Below the pieces are notes generated by a model. It ran no database searches and was not told the DNA's origin. It was given only the letters and a program-made list of their open reading frames with translations. Below are positions 33,165 through 45,518 of a stretch of 64,000 nt of DNA, in pieces (within the stretch, counting starts at the first letter, position 1; each line of letters starts with the position of its first letter). Origin of the DNA: Rana temporaria (taxonomy: Eukaryota; Chordata; Amphibia; Anura; Ranidae). The position numbers and the translations under genes are program-made. Location of the stretch: the NCBI RefSeq assembly GCF_905171775.1, contig NC_053491.1, positions 222,246,486 through 222,310,485 of the forward strand, read 5' to 3'.

Positions 33165-33904
33165 ACCTTATTTAATTCTCATCATCTAACTACACCATAT
33201 AATCTGGTCATCTATTGCAGTTTCAAGGCCAAACACAATTTAATAAGCAAGACTGACAAATAATAAATCCATTAGCACATTGGGTCACTGACTTGTCCAC
33301 CATGATGTGGTCTAAAGATACTCTTGGAATCTTGGAACCACTACATAGGAATAGGATGCAGGGGCACAAAGTTCCCTAATATTAATGTACTACATGGTAG
33401 ATTTAAATGATTTGACAGATCTCTCATTAAAGTTATACCAGACTCACCTAATCGGATCACAGCCAAATCTAACAAGGGCATAAAACTCTAACATCATATC
33501 CTTGATTATACTATTTTTACCTTGCTTTTTTTATATTTTAAATCATAATAACAAAAAGATAATTTGATCAAATCCTTGTAAAGTCACCTATCTCAAACTT
33601 CTTGAAAACTAAAAATCTATTAGCTAAAAAATCCCCAAAACACATCAATGTCAACTAATTGCATAGTCAGGGGAAAGCACGTTTTTTTTTTATATCTGTG
33701 ATGGTATTTTTGATCAAAGCCTCACAACATTTTGTTCCTTTGTAAACCTCACAAGGTCAAAAGAGCTTCTGATAGCTATTTTACCATAAGAAATACAAGC
33801 CAGGGCCAATGATGTTTAATTAAGAATAAAAAGTTAAAACTTTTGCACATTTTTTCTTGATCATCCCTTTCAGACCAAAACAGGACTTTTTATCTTAGTG
33901 ATTA
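33165..33904. other. Intron, no feature recognised
   Basis: AT-rich. The preceding 33130-33165 stretch (TTTTCAATAAAATCTTTG) looks like a LINE 3' tail. Confidence 0.4.
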
Positions 33905-34060
33905 CCAGTGGTGGCCCATCCATAAGGGATACAGTGGCGGTGCCCCACTAATCCATGTGCCTGGACGCATGGATTAAATATTTTTTTTTAAGCACATAAT
34001 TAGAGCCTGAGGCTTTGTTTGTATGCCCCCCCCCAAAAAAAATATAAAAAAAATGGAGCA
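33905..34060 (+). mobile_element. GTGGTGGCCCATCC repeat fragment
   Basis: Shares its start and the TTTTTTTAAGCACATAATTA region with 12740-12900. Confidence 0.5.
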
Positions 34061-34317
34061 CCAGGTAATTACTCAATTGAACTGTAGATTGTAACAGGGT
34101 AGGAGGCAGCAGAGGAGCTGGTCTGTGTAAAGTTGAAATACACGTTTACACTAATATGTTACAAAATATATAAGCAGAGGGGTATTAGCTGTGTGAGTGT
34201 GATGTACTTTCACAGTGACTAATGATAGAATGGGAGGTTGAAAGAAAAACTGAACTGTGTGAATATGGTTGATTTTTACATTAGCAGCAACAGAGGGCTG
34301 AAATATATGAGAATCTG

Positions 34318-34516
34318 GGGTTGATTTACGAAAGGCAAATAGACTATCGATGTTGCATGTGCAGTTGCTGTTTCCATCATCCAATCATGCACAAGCAAAT
34401 ATACTGCCAATTTATTTTCCTTGCACAGCATTCACTAGTTCATGGGGAAACATTTTCTTGAGGACTGCAACTTTATGTGCAAAGTGAACAATGTATTTCC
34501 CTTTAGTAAATCAACA
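34318..34516. mobile_element. Decayed GGTTGATTTAC MITE
   Basis: GGTTGATTTACGAAAGGCAA at the left and CCTTTAGTAAATCAACAC at the right, in the same group as 9521-9689. Confidence 0.65.
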
Positions 34517-34987
34517 CCACCATGCATATACTGTACGCAGCCAAGAACATAAAGCCTACTGCTCATAAACCAGGATTCACACAACTGCATCCTTCTAGAG
34601 GTAACTTAAGTTTAGGATGTAGCCAACCCTAGATGATACCCGAACAAAGGTTAGATCATTCATCTGGGAAAAAAAAAAAAGATAAACTTGCAAAAAAAGT
34701 TTTTTTTACATGACAAAATACTTCCTAGGCCAAGTCCATTTTAAGCATTGGACTGCAAAAATAATAAATTATAATATTTTATGTGATACTCTGGCTGTGT
34801 GATATTCTAACTGCTATTGTCTTAAATAATGACGAATATTTAACAAAAACATGCTCTTTCTGCTTGCAACAGCTAATCCCTCTTATCAGATATAATTATA
34901 CTGTAGAAAAGGAATTTCATTCCATATTCTTGCAGACTGCAAAAGAGATTAGTAAAACAAATCAGTAAGGTGAGCAAGACTGTATCC

Positions 34988-35578
34988 TGGCCTAGGCCAA
35001 CAAGGCCCAGGCCTAGTGCAGCACTTTGCAGGGGGGCAGCACGAAAAGAGTCCCTGCCGACTTGCGCTACACTGTTAGTGTAACACAAGCTGCTTCTAAT
35101 TTTGACTGTCCTATCATCCTGGACCACAAACCTTCCTCACTGTGCTATATGTTTTCTGCTGAAACATTGGCATGGTTATATCTTCTTAGTCCTCTCCATA
35201 AAATTATCAGAAATTTGTGCTTAAAGTAGATCTATAGGCAACACTTTTTTTTTTTCATTTAGAATAGAGTAAGGGAGGGTTATAGCCCATGTTAGTTTAT
35301 TTTTTACCATCTCCGTCCCATTGCAGAGATTTCCCTTAATTTCCTGCCCCATAGCCAAACAGGAAGTGAGAGGAAATCTATGCAAATTAAGGGAATCCAT
35401 TCCCCCCCCCCCCAAGCCCTAAGAACTAGTGTCCCCACTCAAAAATTTCAGGACGGGTCTTAAACAGAAAGGGGAGTGGCCTTGACAGGAAGAGGTGGCT
35501 CATATTTAAATTAGGGGGTGCACGAGTTTAGTCAGGCCTAGGGCAGCACGAAACCTAAATACACCACTGAAGGTGAGG
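34988..35578. mobile_element. CCTAGGCC/GGCAGCACGAAA repeat
   Basis: GGCAGCACGAAA occurs near both ends (about 35035 and 35543) in direct orientation, flanked by GGCCTAG words. An inner piece starts AAAGTAGATCTATAGGCAAC (about 35224). The structure is unclear. Confidence 0.4.
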
Positions 35579-36186
35579 TATGTTGTGTGATTGTTAATAG
35601 AGTAATAGGTGTTAAGACTTACTAACATCCACAAGAGGATTTGTAATTTATTGTGGAATTGTGATACATTTCAGTGTGCATTGATTTGGAGTGGTAGAGC
35701 ATTTTTTTGGGCCTAAAACCATTGATCCCATAAGTATTCTTGTATTATTTTCTGCTAATATTATTAGATAATTAGGTATACTGATCATAAAAGGGAAAAT
35801 CTTACCAAATCCATAGGAAACCTTTATGTAAACATTAATTATACTATTCTATACTATTCATAGATATCTATATTCATAGATAGCCAGAAATAAAATGGCC
35901 AAAAAGACAGGATATGCCTCATACACCCATTAGAACATTATGGACTCCCAAACAAATTAAACATTTTACAGATATGACTAAATAATTAAAATTAGGCAGA
36001 CAACAAAAAAGTAAAGTCAATCAAAAATCTGGTCATTAAGGTGAAGATAAATTAGCTATTTTTGTAACATTTAATGTTAACTATAAGCAAGAAATACATG
36101 CAGGAAAGATAAATACACTCAATTTCAAGAGAGCAAATTTTCCAAGGATAAGGGGCTGCTCTCCAGGATTTGGACTGGAGGGAATA

Positions 36187-37377
36187 TTGGCACCGATGAA
36201 CACAGAACAGAAAAGGGAATTCTTTAATAAGACAGTGTATGAACTCACTACAAAGTATATTCCCATGGGCAATAAGTTTAAAAGGCTAAAAATAAAACCT
36301 ATGTGGCTCACGGTCAAGGTTAAAAAAGCTATAAACAATAAGAAAATAGCTTTTAAAAAATATAAAAATGAAGGAACACTAGTGTCGTTTAAATGTTACA
36401 AAGAATATAACAGGATATGTAAAAAGGAAATCAAGGATGCAAAAATTCAAAACGAACAACAGATTGCAAAAGATAGTAGGACAAACCCCCCAAAATTCTT
36501 TAAATATATTAATAGTAAAAAGGTGAAGTCTGAGCATGTAGGCCCCTTACAAAATAATCTAGAGTGGGTGACTGGAGACAAAGAGAAGGCAAATTTATTA
36601 AATGCTTTCTTCTCATTTAACCACTTCAGCCCCAGCTCTGTGTATACAAAGAAGCATGGGGGAGGGGCTCATGTCCAAAATGGGAGTGGTAGTGACACAG
36701 CCCCAAATCCACAATGGCTCAGAAGTGATATGGTCCAGAAATATTTAGACAGAATAAAGGTGGATAAAGCACCTGGACCAGATGGCATCCACCCACGGAT
36801 CCTAAAAGAATTGAGCTCTGTAATTTCAAAGCCACTGTATCTAATATTTAGGGACTCATTAATGACAGGAATAGTACCACTGGATTGGCGTAGAGCCAAT
36901 GTGGTGCCCATATTTAAAAAGGGAACAAAGTCTTTACCAAGTAACTATAGACCTGTTAGTCTAACTTCTATAGTTGGGAAGATACTGGAACGTTTAATAA
37001 AAGACCACATGGATGAGGTCTTGCTGGAAAAAAACAATTTAAGCAACAGACAGCATGGATTCATGAAAGACAGAAGTTGTCAGACAAACCTGATTTCCTT
37101 TTATGAAGAGGTAAGTAAAACTCTGGACAGAAGAGTGGCTGTGGACGTGGTATATTTGGATTTTGCAAAAGAGTTCGATATAGTTCCGCACACATGGCTC
37201 ATGTGTAAGGTAAGGTCTACAGGATTGGAAATATCAGTTTGTAAATGGATAGAAAACTGGCTAAAAGACAGAATTCAGAGAGTCGTGGTTAATGATTCTT
37301 ACTCTGAATGGTCAAAGGTTATCAGTGGTGTACCCCAAGGTTCATTCCTGGACCCTTACTTTTTATTATCTTTATAA
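36187..37377 (+). pseudogene. CR1-like reverse transcriptase, N-terminal 396 codons
   Basis: Contains KAPGPDGIHPRILKEL (around residues 195-210), WRRANVVPIFKKGTK, NYRPVSLTSIVGKILERLI, RQHGFMKDRSCQTNLISF, YLDFAKEFDIVPH (motif A with its catalytic Asp) and GVPQGS (motif B). A one-base shift just after GVPQGS throws it out of frame. The continuation with the catalytic FADD is in the next frame. Confidence 0.85.
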
Positions 37378-37910
37378 ATGATATTGGGTCTGAGATCAAA
37401 TGTAACATTTCTGTCTTTGCAGATGACACCAAGCTATGCAGTGGAATAACGTCCTTGCAGGATGTCTCCAATTTACAAGCCAACCTCAATGCTCTGTCTG
37501 ATTGGGCGACTATGTGGCAGATAAGGTTTAATGTTGATAAATGTAAAGTTATGCACTTGGGGGCTAAGAATATGCATGCATCATTCATGCTAGGGGGAGT
37601 ACAACTGGGGGGATCTGTAGCGGAGAAGGATCTTGGGGTTTTGGTAGATCATAAGCTCAATAATGGCATGCAATGCCAAGCTGCGGTTTCCAAAGCGAGC
37701 AAAGTCCTTTCTTGTATTAAGAGAGGTATGGACTCCAGAGACAGAGATATAATTTTGCCCCTGTACAAATCATTAGTAAGACCTCATCTGGAATATGCAG
37801 TTCAGTTTTGGGCCCCAGTTCTCAAAAAGGATATCGGAGAACTGGAGAAAGTGCAGAGAACGGCAACCAAACTGATAAGAGGCATGGAGGAGCTCAGCTA
37901 TGAGGAATGA
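37308..37910 (+). pseudogene. CR1-like reverse transcriptase, C-terminal part
   Basis: Begins in the overlap and reads PGPLLFIIFINDIGSEI, then FADDTKLCSGI (motif C with the Asp pair), then WQIRFNVDKCKVMHLG and the thumb region ending RGMEELSYEE at a TGA. The homology continues past the stop. Confidence 0.85.
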
Positions 37911-38403
37911 TTAGAGGAACTAGATTTATTCACTCTTGAGAAGAGGAGAATAAGAGGGGATATGATCAACATGTACAAATATATAAGGGGTCCATATAGT
38001 GAACTTGGTGTTGAGTTATTCACTTTACGGTCAACACAGAAGACAAGGGGGCTCTCTTTACGTTTAGTGGAAAAGAGATTTCATCTCCAAATACGGAAAG
38101 GTTTCTTCACAGTAAGAGCTGTGAAAATGTGAAACAGACTCCCTCCAGACGTGGTTCTGGCCAGCTCAGTAGATTGCTTTAAGAAAGGTCTGGATACTTT
38201 CCTAAATGTACAGAATATAACTGAGTACTGACATTTATAGGTAAAGTTGATCCAGGATAAATCCGATTGCCTCTCGGGGGATCAGGGAGGAATTTTTTCC
38301 CCTACTGTAGCAAATTGGATCATGCTCTGCTGGGGTTTTTTGCCTTCCTCTGGATCAACTGTGGGTATGGAGTTGGGTGTATGGGATTGTATTGTGTTTT
38401 TTA

Positions 38404-38448
38404 TTTTGTTTGTTTATTTATTTATTTTATTTATTTATTTATTTTGTG
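38404..38448 (+). repeat. (TTTA)n stretch in the LINE 3' region
   Basis: TTTATTTATTTATTTTATTT-type simple repeat between GTTTG and TGTGG. Confidence 0.85.
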
Positions 38449-38814
38449 GTTGAACTGGATGGACTTGTGTCTTTTTTCAACCTGACTAACTATGTAACTA
38501 TGTAACTATGTAACATTTGTATAATACCCCTTTTCCTAACTCAAAAGACTACCAAAATGTTGTATCCTCATGATTTTATGCCTTCACTATTGCAACATTT
38601 TCTTCTCTGGTCTTCCATTACCAAAACTCTTACCTCTACATTTAGTCAGAAAAAGGTTCTACAGGACGTGTCTGTTTCCCAATCACTCCTGATCTAGTAT
38701 AGGGAAAGATCATAAGAAAAAATTTTGCTTTCTCAGGTTTTCTTTGAAGTTAACATAGGTGCCAGTTTAGGGTAGGACCTGGAACCTGAAAATTTTTGTA
38801 TTAAAAATTCTCAT

Positions 38815-39690
38815 TTAACTACTTCAGCCCCGGACCATTTTGCTGGTCAATGACTGGGCCACTTTTTGCGATTCAGCACTGCGTCGCTTTAACTGACAAT
38901 TGCGCGGTCGTGCGACGTGGCTCCCAAACAAAATTGGCGTCCTTTTTTTCCCCACAAATAGAGCTTTCTTTTGGTGGTATTTGATCACCTCTGTGGTTTT
39001 TATATTTTGCGCTATAAACAAAAATAGAGCAACAATTTTGAAAAAAAATGAATATTTTTTACTTTTTGCTATAATAAATATCCCCCAAAAATATATAAAA
39101 AAAACATTTTTTTTCCTCAGTTTAGGCCGATACGTATTCTTCTACATATTTTACATAAAAAAATCGCAATAAGCGTTTATTGATTGGTTTGCGCAAAATT
39201 TATAGCGTCTACAAAATAGGGGATAGTTTTATGGCATTTTTATTAATATTTTTTTTTTACTAGTAATGGCGACGATCAGCGATTTTTATCGGCACTGCGA
39301 TCAGTGCTATAAAAATGCATTGATTACTGTAAAAATGCCACTGGCAGGGAAGGGGTTAACACTAGGGGGCGTGGAAGGGGTTAATTATGTTCTCTAGGTG
39401 TGATCTAACTGAAGGGGGGGTGGGACTGACTAGGGGAAATGACAGATCGCTGTTCATACAGACGAACAGACGAACAGTCATTTCTCCCCCTGACAGGACC
39501 GGGAGCTGTGTGTGTGAACACACCAGCTCTGTAACGAGCGATCCCGGGTGCCCCGCGGTGATCGCGCCCGCCAGACACGCGCACACCCCTAGTGGCTGAG
39601 ATGCAAAATCACGTAATATTACGTGATTTTGCGCAGCCGAGCCGACCTGCCACCGTAAAACTGCGGCGGCTGGTCGGCAAGCGGTTAACA
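38815..39690. mobile_element. TTAACTACTTCAGCCCC element
   Basis: Left TTTAACTACTTCAGCCCCGG, right GCAAGCGGTTAAC. Internal words TTTGGTGGTATTTGATCACC and GCGCTATAAACAAAAATAGAGC also occur, inverted, at 61780-61875. Non-coding; several open frames are by-products. Confidence 0.75.
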
Positions 39691-40006
39691 AGCAAGGCTT
39701 AAAGCCTCTGCCAACTGCATATTATTATCTGTGTGATTATCTGGCGTGATTACTGCATTGTCCTGTCAGGGCAACCAGAACTGACACCTTCCTATCAACA
39801 CAGGAGGTGGGGGAAAACTCTTTCATCAGGGTCTGTTGTGACGTAGAAGCCAATGGATGGTTCCATCTACAGGACGATACAGGGGATCAGGCATATGACA
39901 CACCCAGAGGTGTGTTTGATGTGAGGAACTAGGTTATAGCTGCCCGTGGACAGAGCTCTCTCTCAAGTTAATAGATTCCAAACTGTAGAAAGTCATCGCT
40001 ATACTA

Positions 40007-40196
40007 TAGCAGTGCTTTTAAACTCTGTCCTTAAGTACCCCCAACAGGCCATGTTTTGGGAATTTTTCTCAGATAAAATAGATGTCCAAAATACCAAGCC
40101 ATTGACTCTAATTTAAAGCACCTATGCAAGATAAAGGAAAAACTGCAAACATGGCCTATTGGGGGTACTTGAAGACAGGGTTGGGAACCACTGGAC
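40007..40196. mobile_element. MITE, AGTACCCCCAACAGGCCATG arms
   Basis: AAGTACCCCCAACAGGCCAT is mirrored by ATGGCCTATTGGGGGTACTT. The outer ends AGCAGTGCTTTTAAACTCTG and GTTGGGAACCACTG pair loosely. Confidence 0.8.
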
Positions 40197-40475
40197 TATA
40201 GCTATGTACAGGTAATTTCAGTTCAGTCCATCTGTGCATACTTCTAGATTGTCTAGTCTGCCCTTAGCACTCAAAAATATATGAAAAATGTATCATGTCT
40301 GTAAGATTTTTCTCCATAGTTTTGCTTGGTTTTTAAATTCTAAATTTCTCTTAATCTTAAATACGGTAGTTATGTACATTGACAAAGAGAGGATACAATC
40401 TCGAAACATACTAGTCCCAGGTACACTAGAGATGAGAAATAGCCGACTATAGAGTAGGAGTTTGTACACATAGGG

Positions 40476-40575
40476 GTTGATTTACTGATACTCGAGAATG
40501 CAAAATCTGGTGCAGCTCTGCACAGAAAACCAAGCAGCTTCCATTTTTTTTTCAAAGCTTAATTAAACAAGCTGA
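40476..40575. mobile_element. Half copy of the GGTTGATTTACT MITE
   Basis: GGGGTTGATTTACTGATACT followed by GAATGCAAAATCTGGTGCAG. The right half is absent. Confidence 0.55.
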
Positions 40576-40903
40576 AGTCAAAATAACATCAAATCATGTG
40601 ATTAATTAATGTCAAATCCACCTACAACTAATATTTCATTTTTTTGAGCACATGAGGAGTAAATCACATGTTAGTTTTCTGATAACCTTTGGAGAACCCA
40701 ATAGCAATCCATCTGAATCCACTGAAATGTGTATTCTAAGGTAATTATTATGCCAAACATTTTGCACATGTCAACGATCATTTAAATATGATTTGTTCAT
40801 AGATAGATATCAGTTATCGCATCCCAGGTGAATAGAGGATTCATACAGGATGTAATTTGTAGACCATGCTAATAAGATAGTTGAAGAAGACTGGCTTCAG
40901 ATC

Positions 40904-41400
40904 TAAGGCCCCATACACACGAGAGAATTTATCCGCGGATACGGTCCAGCGGACCGTTTCCACGGATAAATCCTCTCAAAGATTTCCGCAGATTTCTATG
41001 CGATGGAGTGTACACACCATCGCATTGAAATCCGCGCGGAAATCCTCTGGCGATGACGTGTCGCGCCGTCGCCGCGATTATGACGCGGCGACGGGCGCGA
41101 CGCTGTCATATAAGGAATTCCACGCATGCGTCAAATCATTACGACGCGTGCGGGGAATCCCTTTGGACGGATGGATCCGGTGAGTCTGTATAGACGAGCG
41201 GATCCATCCGTTGGGATGGACTTCAGCAGATGGATTTGTTGTGCATGTCAGCAAATATCCGATCTGCTGGAATCCATCCCAGGGGAGATTTATCCGCGGA
41301 AAAAGATCCGCCGGAGTGTACACACCATAGAATCTATCCGCTGAAACCCATTCGATGGGATTTATCTGCGGATAGATTCTATCGTGTGTATGGGGCCTTA
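40904..41400. mobile_element. MITE, GGCCCCATACACACGA ends
   Basis: A nearly complete palindrome. AGGCCCCATACACACGA on the left is mirrored by TCGTGTGTATGGGGCCT. The inner arms carry TCCGCGGATA and GGATCCATCCG words. CpG-rich centre. Confidence 0.8.
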
Positions 41401-41777
41401 GATGTGTCAATAGCAGATGATTTGCTAACACTCCTCTTTGCACATTTTCCATTTGGGGAAGCTTCATACCCTACGTTTCAGCAACATTAGGATGAAATTC
41501 CCAATTAGCCTGTGTAGATGACTGCACAAAGAAGAGCTGATCATGTTCCAGCAAAGTGACTGCTGACAATAATATACATGTACAGCCATGGCCAAAAGTT
41601 TTGAGAATGACACAAATACTAATTTTCACAAAGTCTGCTGCCTCAGTTTTTGAGATGGGAAATTGCATATACTCCAGAATGTTATGAAGAGTGATCAGAC
41701 GAATTGCAATTAATTGCAAAGTTCCTCTTTGCCATGAAAATTAACTTAATCCCATAACAAAAATTTCCTCTGCATTT

Positions 41778-42038
41778 GTGGAGAAGGCTTCAGGGTGCCC
41801 AAGAAAGTCCAGCAAGCGCCAGGAACGTCTCCTAAAGAGGATTCAGCTGCGGGATCAGAGTGCCACCAGTGCAGAGCTTGCGGAGGAATGGCAGCAGGCA
41901 GGTGTGAGTGCATCTGCACGCACAGTGAGGCGAGGACTTTTGAAAGATGGCCTGGTGTCAAAAAGGGCAGCAAGGAAGCCACTTCTCTCCAAAAAAAAAC
42001 ATCAGGGACAGATTGATCTTCTGCAGAAAATATGGTAA
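41778..42038 (+). pseudogene. Tc1 transposase, DNA-binding part
   Basis: Reads SKRQERLLKRIQLRDQSATS, ELAEEWQQAGVSASARTVRR (helix-turn-helix) and KRAARKPLLSKKKHQGQ. It ends at a stop where the frame shifts. Confidence 0.75.
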
Positions 42039-42372
42039 ATGGACTGCTGAGGACTGGGGCAAAGTCATATTCTCCGATGAAGCCTCTTTCCGATTGTTTG
42101 GGGCATCAGGAAAAAGGCTTGTCCGGAGAAGAAAAGGTGAGCGCTACCATCAGTCCTGTGTCATGCCAAAAGTAAAGCATCCTGAGACCATTCATGTGTG
42201 GGGTTGCTTCTCATCCAAGGGAGTGGGCTCACTCACAATTTTGCCCAAGAACACAGCCATGAATAAAGAATGGTACCAAAACTCCCTCCAACAGCAACTT
42301 CTTCCAACAATCCAACATCAGTTTGGTGAAGAACAATGCATTTTTTCAGCACGATGGAGTGCCGTGCCATAA
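41947..42372 (+). pseudogene. Tc1 transposase, catalytic part
   Basis: Includes KVIFSDEASFRLFG (first Asp, about residues 39-52), IHVWGCFSSKGVGSL and EQCIFSARWSAVP, where another shift hides the second Asp motif (QHDGVPCHKAK in another frame). Confidence 0.75.
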
Positions 42373-43101
42373 GGCAAAAGTGATAACCAAGTGGCTCGGG
42401 GACCAAAACGTTGACATTTTGGGTCCATGACCTGGAAACTCCCCAGATCTTAATCCCATTGAGAACTTGTGGTCAATCCTCAAGAGGCGGGTGGACAAAC
42501 AAAAACCCACTAATTCTGACAAACTCCAAGAAGTGATTATGAAAGAATGGGTTGCTATCAGTCAGGAATTGGCCCAGAAGTTGATTGAGAGCATGCCCAG
42601 TCGAATTGCATAGGTCCTGAAAAAGAAGGACCAACACTGCAAATACTGACTCTTTGCATAAATGTCATGTAATTGTCGATAAAAGCCTTTGAAACATATG
42701 GAGTGCGTGTAATTATATTTTACTACATCACAGAAACAACTGAAACAAAGATTTAAAAGCAGTTTAGCAGCAAACTTTGTGAAAACTAATATTTGTGTCA
42801 TTCTCAAAACTTTTGGCCACAACTATACATGTACTGGCTCTTCTTTTGTAGATAGGCATAGTACATGTTTAAAGTGTATGTAAGCCCTAACAATAAACCT
42901 TTGTTATTTGCTACCTTTTGATTATTTAATTATACATAAAAAGTATTTTGTTATGTTTGTTAGGTAAGTGCAGAAAAATACCTGTTGATTGTGTCATAAA
43001 TTTAAAACTGTCCTGTGTCTTGTGTACTCTTTCTGTGTTATCTGAAACATTAATGCCTATACAATCCAGGCCAAAGATAACCATGTCAGCCTGTGTCTTT
43101 C

Positions 43102-43611
43102 TTAAAGCGGGGGTTCACCCAATAATCAACTTTCTGCCATTAGATCCAGCATACTGCTGACATCTGCAGTATGCTGTTTTTTTTGTACTTATCGTTTTAT
43201 CAGCCATTGTTATCCGGCTCCGAGCAGGGATTCCTTCCGAGTATAGGCGTTCCTAAGCCAAGCGGAGTTGATTGACGGGCTGCTGAAGCGCGTCACGCCT
43301 TCCGAAAATACCCAAAGTGACACTCGAGTGTTTACGGCGCCTGCGAAGTCAGCTCTACATGGCAGACGCAGGCGCCGTAAACACCCAAGTGTCACCTCGG
43401 GTATTTTCGGAAGGCGTGACGCGCTTTAGCTGCCAGTCAATCAAATCCGCTTGGCTTAGGAACGCCTATTCCCCGCAGAAATCCCCGCTCGGAGCCGGAT
43501 AACAACGGCTGATAAAACGATAAGTACAAAAAAAACCAGCATACTGCAGATGTCAGCAGTATGCTGGATCTAATGGCAGAAAGTTGATTTTTGGGTGAAC
43601 CTCCGCTTTAA
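43102..43611. mobile_element. TTAA-flanked foldback MITE, full copy
   Basis: TTAA at both borders, ends AAGCGGGGGTTCACCC/GGTGAACCTCCGCTT, palindromic arms of about 240 bp (CAGCATACTGC, CGGCTCCGAGC, GCGCGTCACGCCTTCC), and centre GACACTCGAGTGTTTACGGC. Confidence 0.85.
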
Positions 43612-43753
43612 GTCTAGTACACACTACTAGCTTGGAGAAGTATTAGTACAGTGATTTGCCCTGTTGAGCTGACTAGGGGAGTCCTGTAGGCTGCTGGTTT
43701 CCAGCATGCTCATTCGACAGAAGCCCAACACACAAGCCAAATGTACTAGGCTT
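43612..43753. mobile_element. Short MITE, AGTCTAGTACACACTA ends
   Basis: Right ACACAAGCCAAATGTACTAGGCTTA partly mirrors the left. It also shares CACACAAGCCAAATGTA with the start of 16334-16650. It directly abuts the TTAA element. Confidence 0.5.
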
Positions 43754-44434
43754 ATTTGTCTCCCTTTACAACAATATAGTTTGCCTACCTAAATCAATTT
43801 CATATATTTTTAAGGACATTTATTTGGTACGCAGATTTAACAAAACCCTGCTCTGTTTTTTAATTATAGGTTGACAAGTGTGCAAAAATGTATTATTATT
43901 TTTTTACATTTTCCTTATGTAATTGACTATTTATTTTAAAACTGTAATTGTGTCTGATAGTTACAAATGTTAAACACATTCAACTGCGGATGCCACTGCA
44001 AACTGAAATTGGCAGTGTCTATTAGGCTGAAGGCTTTTGTTTTCTCAATGAAGCCTTAAGCCCACATGTTATCATTATGTCATAGCTGACGTAGTGATCG
44101 AAAATGGCTCCCAATAGTCAGGAGCCCCAGTTATTACATCCTGGACTGAGAGCCACCAGCAACCCCAGATTGACAAGCAGTGTTGCTATCTCTCTATAGG
44201 TCTAATCTAAAAATACTAGGAATAAACCACCTTTAAAGGTGCACAAAGTATCATTACACCCTAAAACAATAAGCAATTGCTTTTAATTGTGACCTGGATT
44301 TTAAAGCCAAATTGAAATATGATAGGTTTCTTTATAGTCATGTTATGATTTTTGCCTAAATACTTTTTTCACCTCAATACAAATTCTGATTCCAGACCTC
44401 ATACTGCAGGGATCTGTGCCCTTTGCTGGCAGAG

Positions 44435-45118
44435 TAAAGCCCTGTACACACGATCGGTTTGTCTGATGAAAACAGACCGATTTCATCTGACAAACCGATC
44501 GTGTGTGGGCCCCATCGGTTTGTTTTCCATCGGTGAAAAAAAAATAGAACATGTTTAAAATTTTCCTATGGATAAAAAACCGATAGAAAAAAAATTATCG
44601 TCTGTGTGTAAGGCCCCGTACACACGACCAGTTTCCTCGGCAGAATTCAGCTTCCGACCGAGTTTCTGGCTGAATTCTGCCGAGGAAACTGGTCGTGTGT
44701 ACACTTTCGGCCGAGGAAGCCGACGAGGACCTCGGCGAGGAAATAGAGAACATGTTCTCTATTTCCTCGTTGTTCTATGGGAGCTCTCGGCCCGCCGAGG
44801 TCCTCGGCGGCTTCGGGGCTGAACTGGCCGAGGAACTCGATGTGTTTGGCACGTCGAGTTCCTCGGCCGTGTGTACGGGGCCTAAGTCCATCAGTTAAAA
44901 ATCCACACATGCTCAGAATCAAGTCAATGCATGCTCGGAAGCATTGAACTTCATTTTTATCAGCACGTTGTGTTTTACGTCACCGCATTGAACACGGTCG
45001 GATTTTTGACTGATGGTGTGTAGGCAAGACTGATGAAAGTCGGCTTCATCGGATATTCGACGAAAAAATCCATCGGATTAGATTCCATCAGATATCCGAT
45101 CGTGTGTACAGGTCTTAA
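44435..45118. mobile_element. MITE, AAAGCCCTGTACACACGATC ends, interrupted
   Basis: Mirrored by GATCGTGTGTACAGGTCTTA. The arms share CATCGGTT- and TCATCGGA-type words. It is interrupted by the copy at 44611-44882. Confidence 0.75.
44611..44882. mobile_element. Nested MITE, TAA|GGCCCCGTACACACG
   Basis: TAA at both borders, ends GGCCCCGTACACACGACC/CGTGTGTACGGGGCC, with the same interior as 28726-28985 (GAACATGTTCTCTATTTCCTC). The two copies look recent relative to the other repeats. Confidence 0.8.
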
Positions 45119-45518
45119 CAGTCACTGTTACTCAGAGCTTAATGTGGTTGAAAAAACCTGTAAGACAATGGCATAATGTGCTAGTATGCAATACTAGCAT
45201 ATTATGAAATACTTACCTTAGAGCGTAGCCCTTCCAGCGGTGCCCGCTCACTGCTGAGATGGCTGTGATTTTCCGCCTGTGTTTCTTACGGGTTCTATGG
45301 CTTTGGCGCTGTGAGTGTCTGGAGCTTCAATGATGTCACTTTAGCACATGTGCACTGGAGCCGCCATTTCAGGCACAGGCTCTGAATGTCTGACACTTTA
45401 AGCCAGACCTTTTGAGCGCATGAGCAGATGATGTCATTGATGTCACTGTGCACGTTTAGGAGATATTCACAGTACCTACAGGTAAGCCACAAGTGGCGTA
45501 ACAGAGTTTACAATCACT

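Larger units (their letters stand above)
36150..38515 (+). mobile_element. CR1-like LINE, 5'-truncated
   Basis: Reverse transcriptase in two frames, then a CR1-type C-terminus read across a stop (LFTLEKRRIRGDMINMYKY near 37927-37983, and GFFTVRAVKM then NRLPPDV). It ends with the 8-bp tandem tail (TAACTATG)n at about 38486-38513. No endonuclease domain is present, so it is 5'-truncated. This is the most intact retrotransposon in the window. Confidence 0.85.
41583..42824 (+). mobile_element. Tc1-like element, inactive
   Basis: Left GCCATGGCCAAAAGTTTTGA and right TCAAAACTTTTGGCCACAAC are inverted, with CAAAGTCTGCTGCC/GCAGCAAACTTTG arms further in. Transposase frames 41778-42038 and 41947-42372 are shifted against each other. 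A later NPIENLWSILKRRVDKQK region follows at about 42450-42500. Confidence 0.85.
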
